10,210 nt of DNA from JAFMIX01 sp031371425 (GTDB lineage Bacteria; Verrucomicrobiota; Verrucomicrobiia; Limisphaerales; JAFMIX01). Shown here piece after piece: positions 1 through 6,637 of the stretch; position 1 is the first letter of the stretch, and each line of letters begins with the position of its first letter. The DNA lies in contig JANMJO010000004.1 of assembly GCA_031371425.1 (NCBI GenBank), forward strand, positions 1 through 10,210, read 5' to 3'. The notes beneath the pieces are model-generated. The model saw only the letters and a list, made by a program, of their open reading frames with translations, did no database searches and was not told where the DNA came from. The translations under genes and the position numbers were made by a program.

Positions 1-74
1 TCGACCTCGAAGTGTTCGCCAAGGGGCAGTTGATGAGCGCGTATCTGTGGCAGGAGTTGGGCAAGCCGAAGTGA
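1..74 (+). CDS. 3' end of an unidentified gene (C-terminal 23 residues)
   Basis: An open frame enters from the left edge and stops at TGA 72-74. The last residues include the stretch LMSAYLWQELGKPK. I do not recognise the family from so short a tail. That it is a real gene end rather than chance is supported by a second copy of almost the same 3' end at 594-663, which keeps the residues V-F-x-K followed by LMSAYLWQELG. The stop lies only 4 nt before the ATG of the next gene, so the two may be translationally coupled. The downstream partner in the ancestral arrangement was probably the exonuclease gene at 680. Confidence 0.6.
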   Translation, partial: DLEVFAKGQLMSAYLWQELGKPK

Positions 75-78
75 AACC

Positions 79-351
79 ATGAAGCCCATTCGCATCGCAG
101 ATTATTGCGATGGCCGGATTGTCGCCCGGAAGCTAGACCGCGATCAGGTTGAAAAAGTGATTCGTTCGCCTGAACAAATCGTGCCGGATGACGACGACCC
201 GAACCGTCAAATCCACCAAAGCCGCATTTTCGATGAGCAAGGCCGGGAAAAACTATTGCGGATTGTGGTTGAAGAAAATAAGGATGAAATCGTTGCTGTG
301 ACAGTGTATCCTGCCACACAGTTCAAGCGGTATTGGAAAGGCACGCCATGA
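79..351 (+). CDS. DUF4258-like small protein, possible toxin of a TA pair
   Basis: A 90-residue protein. Its layout resembles DUF4258: basic residues at the start, a helix with RDQVEKVIRSPEQIV, a central segment rich in D and N, then strands around LLRIVVEENKDEIVAVTVYPA. DUF4258 proteins are small, often basic, and are commonly suspected to be RelE/HigB-like toxins, though function is not established for most. Its stop overlaps the next start in an ATGA (348-351), the tight coupling typical of two-gene TA modules. ATG 79 is the only convincing start and lies 4 nt after the upstream stop; no strong Shine-Dalgarno sequence is visible. The assignment rests on motif shape alone, and the toxin role is inference from the partner gene. 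Confidence 0.7.
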   Translation: MKPIRIADYCDGRIVARKLDRDQVEKVIRSPEQIVPDDDDPNRQIHQSRIFDEQGREKLLRIVVEENKDEIVAVTVYPATQFKRYWKGTP

Positions 352-563
352 AATTGACCTACGACAAAGAAACCGACACGTTATTAATCGTCTTGAAAAC
401 CAAGGCGATTGATGAGACCGAGGAAATCCGTCCGGGCATCCTAGCCGACCTTGACGCCTCCGGCTCGCTCGTCAGCCTGGAAATCCTAAACGCCTCGCGC
501 AAGGTGGACGCCTTCAAGGAACTGCTTGCCAGTCATGCGCCGGTGGAGTTGGAAATGGCATGA
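348..563 (+). CDS. DUF2283 family protein, possible antitoxin partner
   Basis: A 71-residue acidic protein with the DUF2283 pattern: MKLTYDKETDTLLIVL at 1-16 (the Y-D-x-E-T-D-x-L signature), then PGILADLDASGSLVSLEIL at 29-47 with the E-I-L-x-A-S ending (residues 45-50). I chose ATG 348 over an in-frame TTG at 333 because the family starts directly at the M-x-L-x-Y-D strand and because this ATG overlaps the upstream stop. DUF2283 genes are often found next to DUF4258 genes, so the pair is a candidate toxin-antitoxin module. That role is inferred from neighbourhood and size; no DNA-binding motif is visible. Confidence 0.8.
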   Translation: MKLTYDKETDTLLIVLKTKAIDETEEIRPGILADLDASGSLVSLEILNASRKVDAFKELLASHAPVELEMA

Positions 564-593
564 GCCGGCTGCGGCCATCGCCCGCCGAGAAGT

Positions 594-663
594 TCGATCT
601 CGCGTGTTCCCCAAAAGCCGGTTGATGAGCGCGTATTTGTGGCAGGAGTTGGGCGGGAAATAA
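594..663 (+). pseudogene. Decayed duplicate of the 3' end of the gene at 1-74
   Basis: Bases 621-654 match 29-62 at 33 of 34 positions, and the match continues more weakly leftwards to about 594 with a one-base length difference that breaks the frame. The encoded tail reads LMSAYLWQELGGK and then TAA (661-663), against LMSAYLWQELGKPK and TGA in the first copy. No start codon or body belongs to it, so it is a fragment. It lies 16 nt before the exonuclease start. Either it is the original gene end, displaced when the DUF4258/DUF2283 cassette arrived with its own copy, or it is a leftover of a tandem duplication. Confidence 0.75.
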
Positions 664-679
664 TTCCGGATTTCACCTG

Positions 680-1216
680 ATGAAAAACATCGTCTATTTC
701 GACCTCGAAACGCAGAAGTCCGCCGATGAGGTCGGCGGCTGGGGCAACATCCGCGATATGCGGATGAGCATCGGCGTGACCTACAGCACGGCGCGCGGCG
801 ACTACCTGATTTACGGCGAGGCGCAGGTCAACGACCTCATCAAGGAGCTGCAGCGCGCAGACCTCGTCGTGGGCTTCAACACCGTCCGCTTCGACTACGA
901 CGTGCTCGTCGGCCACAATACTTTTTTCGATCCGCAGCAGCTTCACACGCTCGACATGCTCGTGGAGTTGGAGAAAACCCTCGGCCACCGGCTCTCGCTC
1001 GACTCCATCGCCACCGCCACGTTCGGGCTGGAGAAAACGGCGGAAGGCTTGCAGGCCATCGAGTGGTTCAAGCAGGGCAAGATGGCGGAGATCGCGGAGT
1101 ATTGCTGCTTCGACGTGAAGCTCACCAAGCTCGTCCACGAATACGGCGTGCAGCACAAGCAACTGCACTACACGAACAGGTTCGGCAAAAAACTCCTCGT
1201 GCCGGTGAAGTGGTAG
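680..1216 (+). CDS. DEDDy-type 3'-5' exonuclease / RNase H-like fold protein
   Basis: A 178-residue, single-domain exonuclease of the RNase H-like (RNase_H_2/YprB-type) kind, predicted to remove nucleotides from 3' ends with two metal ions in the cytoplasm. All three exonuclease motifs are visible: FDLET with D8 and E10 (Exo I), GFN...RFDYDVL with D72 (Exo II), and EYCCFDV with Y141 and D145 (Exo III, Y-x3-D, hence DEDDy). ATG 680 begins directly before the first strand, so the start is well supported, though no clear ribosome binding site is seen. It ends 5 nt from the stop of the convergent DUF11 gene, leaving no room for a separate terminator. Its substrate, DNA or RNA, cannot be told from sequence. 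Such domains are often attached to or next to helicases; no helicase is visible here. Confidence 0.85.
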   Translation: MKNIVYFDLETQKSADEVGGWGNIRDMRMSIGVTYSTARGDYLIYGEAQVNDLIKELQRADLVVGFNTVRFDYDVLVGHNTFFDPQQLHTLDMLVELEKTLGHRLSLDSIATATFGLEKTAEGLQAIEWFKQGKMAEIAEYCCFDVKLTKLVHEYGVQHKQLHYTNRFGKKLLVPVKW

Positions 1217-1221
1217 GCTGC

Positions 1222-2442
1222 TCAATACTGCTGCGTGGACTCATCTTCGTGAATCGGTTGCGCGAACTGGTCGCTGCTCAACTCCACCTTGAAGCGGACA
1301 TCCTCGGCGGCCACCGCTTTGACCACCACGTTCCACGAGGCCACGGCTTTCGCGGCGAGCGTGGACAGTGGCTCCATGGTGATTGTCCCAGCCTGCGCCT
1401 GCACGGCTGTCGCGCCGTTGCCGGAGACAAATTCCTGGCTCGCCGGTAGCGTGCAGATGAGCCGCAGGTTTGTGCCGGTGGCTGAACCTTGGTTGGTGAC
1501 TTTGATGACGTAGTTCACTTCCTTGCCGACCTCGATGGGGTCCTCGACATCCACGACTTCCAGCAGGATGGCGGCGACACCGGCAACGGTCGTCGCGCAA
1601 TCGCTGTGCACCTGCTCGGCGCTCGCACTGCTGGCCGTCGGCGCGAAGGCCATCGCTCCCGGCTGACGCCGCTTGAGCACGGCGCAAACTTGTTTGCCGC
1701 CGCCGGGCGCGAGGTCGGCAATCTCCCAAGTCACCTTGCCGTCGGCAACCTTGCCGCCGTCCGTCGTGCCGGTGACCATGGCGTCGCCGGGAATCGGCAG
1801 CGTCACGGTGGCTTTCGGCTCGGCGATGTTGCCGGTGTTGCGGACGGTCAGGCAAATCTGTATGGGACGGCCGACTAACACTTGTTCCGGCGCGCTGCAA
1901 TCAATGGCGAGCGCGGCCTTGGGCTCCGGGCCGAGGTCTTCGAGGAAAAAATTACTGCATGGCTTCGGCGTCACGCAGCGATAGCGGCGGCTGTTCGATG
2001 TGAAGTTGAACGCGTAGGCGGAAACTGGTTCTTTGCCGGCCCAGAGCACGTTGCGGAGGCAGATGGGTTTGCCGTTCTCGCGCGAGGACATGAAGGGCAT
2101 CGTGTCGCCGACGGGGATTTGCACCTCGGAGATTTCCGCCGTGAGCGCGGCGCGGTGCAGGTCTTCCAGATTTCCAGTCCAGCCCCACTGGCGCAGAATC
2201 TCGGCGATGTCCGGGCGCAATTTCTCATCGCGGAAGCGCGCACGCAGGTCGTCCGGCAAATACATCGTCGGCGCGAAGCGCGTGGCGGGATGGCCGAGGT
2301 GCGTGGCGCGGTGCTGCTCAGCGGGAGCGGAAGCGGAAATCAGGAGGAGACAAGCGAGGGTCAGAGCTGGAAGGAGGAGGGATTTAACCCGAACTCCGAA
2401 ATACGAATGGGAGCGCGCCCGCCCCGGGCGCACCGAAGTCAT
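1222..2442 (-). CDS. Secreted protein with two DUF11 (Ig-like) repeats
   Basis: A protein of 406 residues from ATG 2442 (complement). The hydrophobic segment at about 21-39 (SLLLPALTLACLLLISASA) with a likely signal peptidase I site after APA (41) sends it through the Sec pathway. Residues 50-170 form an unrecognised domain with several cysteines. About 176-285 and 292-400 are two DUF11-type beta domains, each with the hallmark (I/V)x(V)(R/T)NxG stretch (LTVRNTGN; IKVTNQGS) and a TLP motif. DUF11 domains are structural and occur in cell-surface or envelope proteins, as in OmcB-like proteins. The start is uncertain: 2442 lies inside a palindromic element (2385-2545), an alternative ATG is at 2553, and no ATG, GTG or TTG lies between the element edge and the hydrophobic core. 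It follows the metallophosphoesterase gene on the same strand. Confidence 0.75.
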   Translation of the reverse strand: MTSVRPGRARSHSYFGVRVKSLLLPALTLACLLLISASAPAEQHRATHLGHPATRFAPTMYLPDDLRARFRDEKLRPDIAEILRQWGWTGNLEDLHRAALTAEISEVQIPVGDTMPFMSSRENGKPICLRNVLWAGKEPVSAYAFNFTSNSRRYRCVTPKPCSNFFLEDLGPEPKAALAIDCSAPEQVLVGRPIQICLTVRNTGNIAEPKATVTLPIPGDAMVTGTTDGGKVADGKVTWEIADLAPGGGKQVCAVLKRRQPGAMAFAPTASSASAEQVHSDCATTVAGVAAILLEVVDVEDPIEVGKEVNYVIKVTNQGSATGTNLRLICTLPASQEFVSGNGATAVQAQAGTITMEPLSTLAAKAVASWNVVVKAVAAEDVRFKVELSSDQFAQPIHEDESTQQY

Positions 2443-2545
2443 CCAAAGGTTCTTGGCCAACACGCGCCCGCAAGATGCTGACCGCGAGGGCGCGGGCAGC
2501 GACGCCCGGGGCGGGCGTGCTCCCCAGCTTCGGAGTTCGGATTTA
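2385..2545. repeat. Palindromic interspersed element with nested inverted repeats
   Basis: Two nested pairs of inverted arms. The outer pair is a perfect 12-mer (ccgaactccgaa at 2389-2400 against 2529-2540). The inner pair is 23 nt long (2408-2430 against 2503-2525) with 21 matches, rich in GCGCCCGCCCCGGGCG. The loop is 72 nt. Translated on the minus strand it gives peptide stretches such as GARPPRA. The element overlaps the 5' end of the minus-strand DUF11 gene. A 7-mer ggattta occurs at 2380-2386 and 2539-2545 and might be a target duplication, but the second copy overlaps the arm, so this is weak. Confidence 0.75.
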
Positions 2546-2592
2546 TTACTCATGCTGTTAAATTCCGCAAAAGCTCGCATGGACGCCAGCCA

Positions 2593-2598
2593 ATTATA
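2593..2598 (-). promoter_or_regulatory. Candidate -10 box upstream of the DUF11 gene
   Basis: The minus strand reads TATAAT, a perfect sigma-70-type -10 hexamer in an otherwise GC-rich region. It lies 40 nt before the alternative ATG at 2553 and about 150 nt before ATG 2442. No well-spaced -35 box is present: an ATGACA-like hexamer lies about 20 nt further upstream, which is too far. It may be a chance match. Confidence 0.25.
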
Positions 2599-2682
2599 TT
2601 TTTCAGCCAAGCGATGGTTGTCATTAAGGCGCAGGCGGAGCATGGAGAATCCAGCCGGAGCGCGGCAGTTCCGGCCTCACCG

Positions 2683-3606
2683 TTACTTGCCGTCCATCGC
2701 GTAGGGGATTTCAAACTGGCTCGGTGCATTCGTCATATACTCGTTGAGCCACGGCGAATAGGTCTTCACGCGGATGACGTTGTTGCTGGGCGAGAACTGG
2801 TAGGTGCGGAGGAATCCGTTGCCGCCATTCGTGTAGCCCTGGTAATCGCTCAGGCAGGTGTGGACGGTGCGTCCTTCAAACACATCCGCGCGCCGGGCTT
2901 CGCCGTGGTGGTGGCCGCAGAGCAGGAGGAAAAAATTCGTGTTGGCCTTGAGCTTCTCATAAATCTCGCGCCCGCGCGGATCGAAACCACCGACGACCGG
3001 CAAGATGTCGTGGCTCAACACCACGGCGCGGCGGCTGGGGTTGGACTTCAACACGCCGTCCGCCCACGCGTCAATGCCGGAGTAATCCACGCTCTTGCCG
3101 TAGCTGCTGAAATCAATGTAGAGCCAGATGAAATCCATTCCGCTCGCGCTGATGAGGTCGTAGTGGCTCTGGTTGTTCTTGCCGTAGTGGCCTCCGAAAT
3201 ATTTGTGCGCGGCGAAATGTTCCGCGCTGAAAAACTTGTTGTAGTTATTGATGCCGCCGAGGTGATCGTGGTTGCCGGGGACGACGCCGTAGGGGATGCC
3301 GTCCGGCAAGCCCGTGAGCGCGGGAGACTCCAGCCGGTAGAGCGCGTTGGTGGCCACGTGCCATTGCTCCGGAAACTTATCGCCGTCCTCCACGATGTCC
3401 CCGAGTCCCGCGACATAGACGATGTTCAGGTTCGTGCGGTTGGCGATGATCCAGTCCGTCTGCGCCAGAAAAATCTTCGGGAAATCTCGGCAATAAAACT
3501 GCGTGTCCGGCAGCGCGACAACCGTGAAGTCCGCCGCCGCCTTGTCCGTTTGCGCCGCGACACATCCGCTCAAGCCGATGAACAGGAGGAAAAACAAGTT
3601 CTTCAT
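2683..3606 (-). CDS. Calcineurin-like metallophosphoesterase, predicted lipoprotein
   Basis: 307 residues from ATG 3606. The N-terminus MKNLFFLLFIGLSGC has a lipobox (L-S-G-C, Cys15), so it is probably exported and lipid-anchored to the outer or inner membrane facing the periplasm. The metallophosphoesterase metal-binding motifs follow in order: PDTQ at 33-36 in place of the usual DxH, GDIVEDG at 69-75, GNHD at 111-114, SHD at 198-200 and GHHH at 231-234. The DTQ form of the first motif is common in a subgroup of secreted calcineurin-like hydrolases. The substrate is unknown; phosphomonoester, phosphodiester or nucleotide are all possible. An in-frame upstream ATG adds 12 residues but would bury the signal peptide, so 3606 is preferred. 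The DUF11 gene lies downstream on the same strand, about 240 nt away. Confidence 0.9.
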   Translation of the reverse strand: MKNLFFLLFIGLSGCVAAQTDKAAADFTVVALPDTQFYCRDFPKIFLAQTDWIIANRTNLNIVYVAGLGDIVEDGDKFPEQWHVATNALYRLESPALTGLPDGIPYGVVPGNHDHLGGINNYNKFFSAEHFAAHKYFGGHYGKNNQSHYDLISASGMDFIWLYIDFSSYGKSVDYSGIDAWADGVLKSNPSRRAVVLSHDILPVVGGFDPRGREIYEKLKANTNFFLLLCGHHHGEARRADVFEGRTVHTCLSDYQGYTNGGNGFLRTYQFSPSNNVIRVKTYSPWLNEYMTNAPSQFEIPYAMDGK

Positions 3607-3694
3607 CTGCCGAAAATACCAGACAACCGCAGCGCGAAACAAGCCCCGTCGCCGCGCCCGGTGCGACCGGGAGTGCTGGCAACCGCCGCTGAAA

Positions 3695-3762
3695 GTTGGA
3701 GTTCAAGCTTTAGCTTGCTCGGGGCACGAGGCAACAGAACACGCTGAAGCGTGAACTCCAAC
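3695..3762. repeat. Inverted-repeat element between divergent genes
   Basis: Arms of 23 nt at 3695-3717 and 3740-3762 match at 20 positions when one is reverse-complemented; both end in the 10-mer gttggagttc/gaactccaac. The spacer is 22 nt. It fills the middle of the 237-nt gap between the minus-strand metallophosphoesterase and the plus-strand glycosyltransferase. There is no T-run after it, so it is not a convincing terminator. I see no other structure in this gap. Confidence 0.7.
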
Positions 3763-3843
3763 GAATGTGCCGCTACTTCAAGTCGCGCCCCGCCGCGTCC
3801 GGGGCTTTGCTTGGCGGTCGTTTGCGCCTAGCATCTGCGGCAG

Positions 3844-4569
3844 TTGAAAATCTCCATCGTCATCCCCGCGTTCAACGAGGAGCGGCTGCTCGGTGACACA
3901 CTGCGCGCCGTTCGTGCCGCGCTCACCGCGTTCACCACGCGCGGCTGGGCGGCGGAAATCATCGTGTGCGACAACAACTCCACCGACGCCACCGCGGCCA
4001 TCGCGCGGGCGGCGGGCGCGCAGGTCGTCTTCGAGCCGGAGAACCAGATTGCGCGCGCCCGCAACTCCGGCGCGGCGGCGGCCACGGGCGATTGGCTGGT
4101 GTTCGTGGACGCGGATTCGCATCCAAGCGCAGAGTTGTTCGCCGACGTGGCGGCGCAGATTGGGTCGGGTTGCTGCGTGGCCGGCGGCAGCACGGTGAAG
4201 TTGGATACGCCCAAGCTCTTGCCGCGCGTGGTGGCACAGTTGTGGAACTGGACGAGCCGCGCGACGCATTGGCTGGCCGGGTCGTTTATTTTCTGCGAGA
4301 CGGCGGTGTTCCGCAAGATTGGCGGCTTCAGCCAGGAATTATTTGCCAGTGAGGAGATCGAATTGAGCGGGCGGCTCAAGCAGCTCGCGCGTTTGGAGCG
4401 AAAGAAAATTGTCATCCTGCACCGCCATCCGCTGCTGACTTCCGCCCGGAAAGTCCACCTCTACACCATCGGCGAGCATCTGCGGTTTCTGGCGAAGATG
4501 ATTTTGCGCGGCGGCCAGCCGCTGACCGACCGCGCCGCCTGCCACACTTGGTATGACGGGCGGCGGTAG
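3844..4569 (+). CDS. Family 2 glycosyltransferase
   Basis: 241 residues. It transfers a sugar from a nucleotide sugar, with a GT-A fold. It begins KISIVIPAFNEE (2-13), the classic first strand. CDNNSTDAT has the nucleotide-binding Asp at 43, FVDADSHP at 87-94 contains the metal-binding DxD (D89, D91), GGFSQELFASEEIEL at 160-174 carries the acidic pair E170-E171 expected near the catalytic base, and a conserved W is absent. No transmembrane segment is evident, so it is probably cytoplasmic or peripheral. The start is TTG 3844, chosen because the family begins at this strand; no ATG lies nearby upstream. The acceptor is unknown. Its place before lpxC suggests envelope polysaccharide or lipid work, which is inference only. 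The stop TAG (4567) is the first base triplet of an 11-bp direct repeat. Confidence 0.88.
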   Translation: MKISIVIPAFNEERLLGDTLRAVRAALTAFTTRGWAAEIIVCDNNSTDATAAIARAAGAQVVFEPENQIARARNSGAAAATGDWLVFVDADSHPSAELFADVAAQIGSGCCVAGGSTVKLDTPKLLPRVVAQLWNWTSRATHWLAGSFIFCETAVFRKIGGFSQELFASEEIELSGRLKQLARLERKKIVILHRHPLLTSARKVHLYTIGEHLRFLAKMILRGGQPLTDRAACHTWYDGRR

Positions 4570-4577
4570 CAATCTGC

Positions 4578-4645
4578 TGTTCCTAATCCTAATCCCTTCG
4601 CCACCGGATTAAGATTAAGATTACGAATTACGAGTAAGACTTGGG
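4578..4645. mobile_element. Small palindromic insertion flanked by an 11-bp direct repeat (outer element)
   Basis: The element begins with repeats of CCTAAT and ends with GATTAAG/TTACGA repeats. Arms 4582-4595 and 4606-4619 pair at 12 of 14 positions around a 10-nt spacer. The sequence tagcaatctgc occurs just before it (4567-4577, starting at the glycosyltransferase stop) and again at 4791-4801, directly after the second insertion. Removing the inner element (4646-4778) with one copy of its own repeat leaves this 68-bp unit exactly between the two 11-mers, as expected of a target duplication. It contains no coding capacity. The 13-mer ttacgaattacga (4621-4633) recurs at 6187-6199 next to the four-helix-bundle cassette. 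Confidence 0.65.
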
Positions 4646-4778
4646 CGCATCTTGACACTGTTCCCCCGTTTGGAGTCCCGCCTTTAGGCGGTTCGGATCG
4701 CTCATCAACCGGGCCGCATAAATGCGGGACTCCATACCCAGCACCGGCGTTCGGCGGGGGCAGTATCAAGATGCGTTC
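4646..4778. mobile_element. MITE-like element with terminal inverted repeats and 12-bp direct repeats (inner element)
   Basis: Terminal inverted repeats cgcatcttgacactg (4646-4660) and cagtatcaagatgcg (4761-4775) pair at 14 of 15 positions. The 12-mer gtaagacttggg stands immediately outside on both sides (4634-4645 and 4779-4790), perfect, as expected of a target duplication. Inside is a second palindrome, 4672-4691 against 4714-4733 (18 of 20 paired), whose left arm ggagtcccgcctttaggcgg belongs to the same family as the repeat inside polA at 9470-9521. It has no open frame of useful length and would have to be moved by a transposase encoded elsewhere. Confidence 0.7.
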
Positions 4779-4819
4779 GTAAGACTTGGGTAGCAATCTG
4801 CCCGCTTGCCAAGCGCGGC

Positions 4820-6184
4820 GTGCGCTTGTTTAATTCCCGCGTGCTACACCAGCAGACGCTCAACAAATCCGCCAGTTTCTCCGGCATCGGCCTGCACAGC
4901 GGCAACCGTGTGAACATGACCTTCCTGCCCGCGCCAGCCAACAGCGGCATCCGCTTCCGCCGCGTGGATCTCGAAGGCAAACCCGAGATCGAGGCGCGCG
5001 TGGAAAACGTCTCCGAAACCAACCGCTCCACCACGCTCTCCAAGGGCAATGTCAAAGTCCACACCGTCGAGCACGTCCTCGCCGCGTTCGCCGGCGGCGG
5101 CATTGACAACGCCATCGTGGAACTCGACGCCAACGAGCCGCCCATCGCCGACGGCAGCGCTCGTGAATACCTCAAGATGCTCGCCACCGCCGGCACCGTC
5201 GCCCAGCCGGAAAAGCGCGAGCCTTACGCCATCACCGCGCCCATCGAACTCAAGCTCGGCGAATCCGTCATGTCGCTCTTCCCGCACGACGCGCTGAAGA
5301 TCACCTGCACCAGCGCGGATACGAACGGACGCTTCACACAATTTTTCAGCACCGAGATTTCGCCGAAGATTTGGGAACGCGAGATCGCCCACGCGCGGAC
5401 GTTCTGCTTCTACGAGGAGATTGAATACCTCATCAAGAACGGCCTCATCAAGGGCGGCAGCTTGGAGAACGCCGTCATCATCCGCGAAGACGCCGTGCTC
5501 ACCACCGAGCCGATGCGTTACCCCGAGGAATTCGCGCGGCACAAGATTCTCGACATCATCGGCGACCTCTCGCTCGTGGGCCGGCCCATCACCGGCCACA
5601 TCATCGCCGTCAAGCCCAGCCACGCGGCCAACTGCGAACTCGCCCGCCAGATTGTCGCTCAGATGAACAAACCCCTCCGCGCCGTGCAGGCCTTCACCCC
5701 GCCGCCCGTTGCCGAGGCCGCCGCCAACGGCCAGCCCGCCGCCGCCAAAACCGTCATGGACATTGATGAAGTCATGCGCCTGCTGCCGCACCGCCCGCCG
5801 TTCCTGATGGTGGATCGCGTCATCGAGATTGACCCGGAAGGCAACCACATCGTCTGCGTAAAAAACGTGACGATTAACGAGCCGTATTTTCAGGGGCATT
5901 TCCCCGGCTTCCCCATCATGCCCGGTGTGCTGCAACTGGAAGCCATCGCGCAAGTCGCGGGCATTTTGCTCTTCGTGAAGGAAAAGCAGGCGGGCAAGCC
6001 CTCGTATTTCATGGCAGCCAACGATGTGAAGTGGCGCAAGCCCGTCCGCCCCGGCGACACGCTGGTGATTGACGTGCGCCTCACCAAGCAGCGCGGCACG
6101 ATGGGCAAAGCCCGTGGCGTCTGCTCCGTCAACGGCGAGACCGTGAGCGAAGCGGAAGTCACCTTCATGATGGCCAAGGATTGA
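4820..6184 (+). CDS. lpxC/fabZ: Bifunctional UDP-3-O-acyl-GlcNAc deacetylase / 3-hydroxyacyl-ACP dehydratase
   Basis: A 454-residue fusion. Residues about 10-290 are LpxC, the zinc deacetylase that commits UDP-3-O-acyl-GlcNAc to lipid A: FSGIGLHSG near the start, HTVEH at 81-85 with catalytic E84 and zinc ligand H85, ADGSA, HKILD at 241-245 with zinc ligands H241 and D245, and KPSHA with H268 as general acid. An Ala/Pro linker (about 293-311) leads to FabZ, starting near M313: LPHRPPFLMVDR, GHFPGFPIMPG with catalytic H360, and QLEAIAQ with E374. All catalytic residues of both enzymes are present, so both should work. Start is GTG 4820, with GTG 4841 (reading VLHQQTLNKS, close to the usual LpxC start) equally possible; neither has a clear ribosome binding site. 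Such fusions are known in Bacteroidota and some other phyla. Confidence 0.95.
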   Translation: MRLFNSRVLHQQTLNKSASFSGIGLHSGNRVNMTFLPAPANSGIRFRRVDLEGKPEIEARVENVSETNRSTTLSKGNVKVHTVEHVLAAFAGGGIDNAIVELDANEPPIADGSAREYLKMLATAGTVAQPEKREPYAITAPIELKLGESVMSLFPHDALKITCTSADTNGRFTQFFSTEISPKIWEREIAHARTFCFYEEIEYLIKNGLIKGGSLENAVIIREDAVLTTEPMRYPEEFARHKILDIIGDLSLVGRPITGHIIAVKPSHAANCELARQIVAQMNKPLRAVQAFTPPPVAEAAANGQPAAAKTVMDIDEVMRLLPHRPPFLMVDRVIEIDPEGNHIVCVKNVTINEPYFQGHFPGFPIMPGVLQLEAIAQVAGILLFVKEKQAGKPSYFMAANDVKWRKPVRPGDTLVIDVRLTKQRGTMGKARGVCSVNGETVSEAEVTFMMAKD

Positions 6185-6198
6185 AATTACGAATTACG

Positions 6199-6635
6199 AA
6201 TTTCGAGTTGCGAATGGAGTGGCCGCCGGATTGGTTTTATGCCGAATGATCTCAAAGAACGAACCAAACGATTCGCCTTGGAGGTGATTTGTTTTTGTTC
6301 TCGCTTGCCGATGAAAGCTGAATTCAAAGTCATCTCGAATCAGTTGTTGCGGGCAGCCACCTCGGTCGGGGCGAATTATCGCGCGGCTTGCCGCTCAAAA
6401 TCAAAAGCTGATTTCATCAACAAACTTTCCATCGTGGAGGAAGAAGCCGACGAATGCGGTTACTGGTTTGAGTTGCTGGAAAAATTGCCAGCCACCGGCC
6501 GCAGCGAATTGACCCGGCTCCAAGACGAAGCCAGCCAACTGGTGGCCATCATGGTTCAATCCAAAAAGACCGCTCGGAACAACACTGCGAGTTGATACCC
6601 GAAGATTCGCCATTCGAAATTCGCAACTCGAAATT
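6199..6635. mobile_element. Cassette: four-helix-bundle gene between perfect 17-bp inverted repeats
   Basis: AATTTCGAGTTGCGAAT at 6199-6215 is repeated as its exact reverse complement at 6619-6635, enclosing one gene (6239-6595). Outside the left arm are two tandem ATTACGA units (6186-6199); inside the right arm is extra gattcgccattcgaa. The left arm follows the fabZ stop by 14 nt and the right arm ends 2 nt before the lpxA ATG, so the cassette fills the space between two lipid A genes. I see no flanking target duplication. S23-type genes are known as intervening sequences in 23S rRNA genes; here the cassette is in a protein operon. Confidence 0.7.
6239..6595 (+). CDS. Four-helix-bundle protein (S23 / 23S rRNA intervening-sequence family)
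   Basis: 118 residues. It has the family core QLLRAATSVGANYRAACRS (35-53) followed by KADFINKLSIVEEEADE (56-72) and YWFELL (75-80). The N-terminal LKERTKRFALEVI is also typical. These proteins fold as four-helix bundles and assemble as pentamers; relatives include proteins encoded in 23S rRNA intervening sequences and the Avd accessory protein of diversity-generating retroelements. The biochemical role of most is unknown. There is no template repeat or reverse transcriptase here, so it is not a retroelement Avd on present evidence. ATG 6239 fits the usual family start. It is co-oriented with lpxC-fabZ and lpxA and would be read through with them. Confidence 0.92.
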   Translation: MPNDLKERTKRFALEVICFCSRLPMKAEFKVISNQLLRAATSVGANYRAACRSKSKADFINKLSIVEEEADECGYWFELLEKLPATGRSELTRLQDEASQLVAIMVQSKKTARNNTAS

Positions 6636-6637
6636 TT

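Noticed and set aside
2614..3747. Long plus-strand open frame opposite the metallophosphoesterase (377 codons)
   Set aside because: The minus strand carries a signal peptide and all metal-binding motifs; the plus-strand frame is low-complexity and reads through a palindromic element.
4844..5953. Long minus-strand open frame opposite lpxC-fabZ (369 codons)
   Set aside because: It lies opposite a gene with every catalytic motif intact; its composition is that of an antisense shadow in GC-rich DNA and it has no recognisable domain.
6239..6595. Avd protein of a diversity-generating retroelement
   Set aside because: The fold family is shared, but no reverse transcriptase, template repeat or variable repeat is present nearby.
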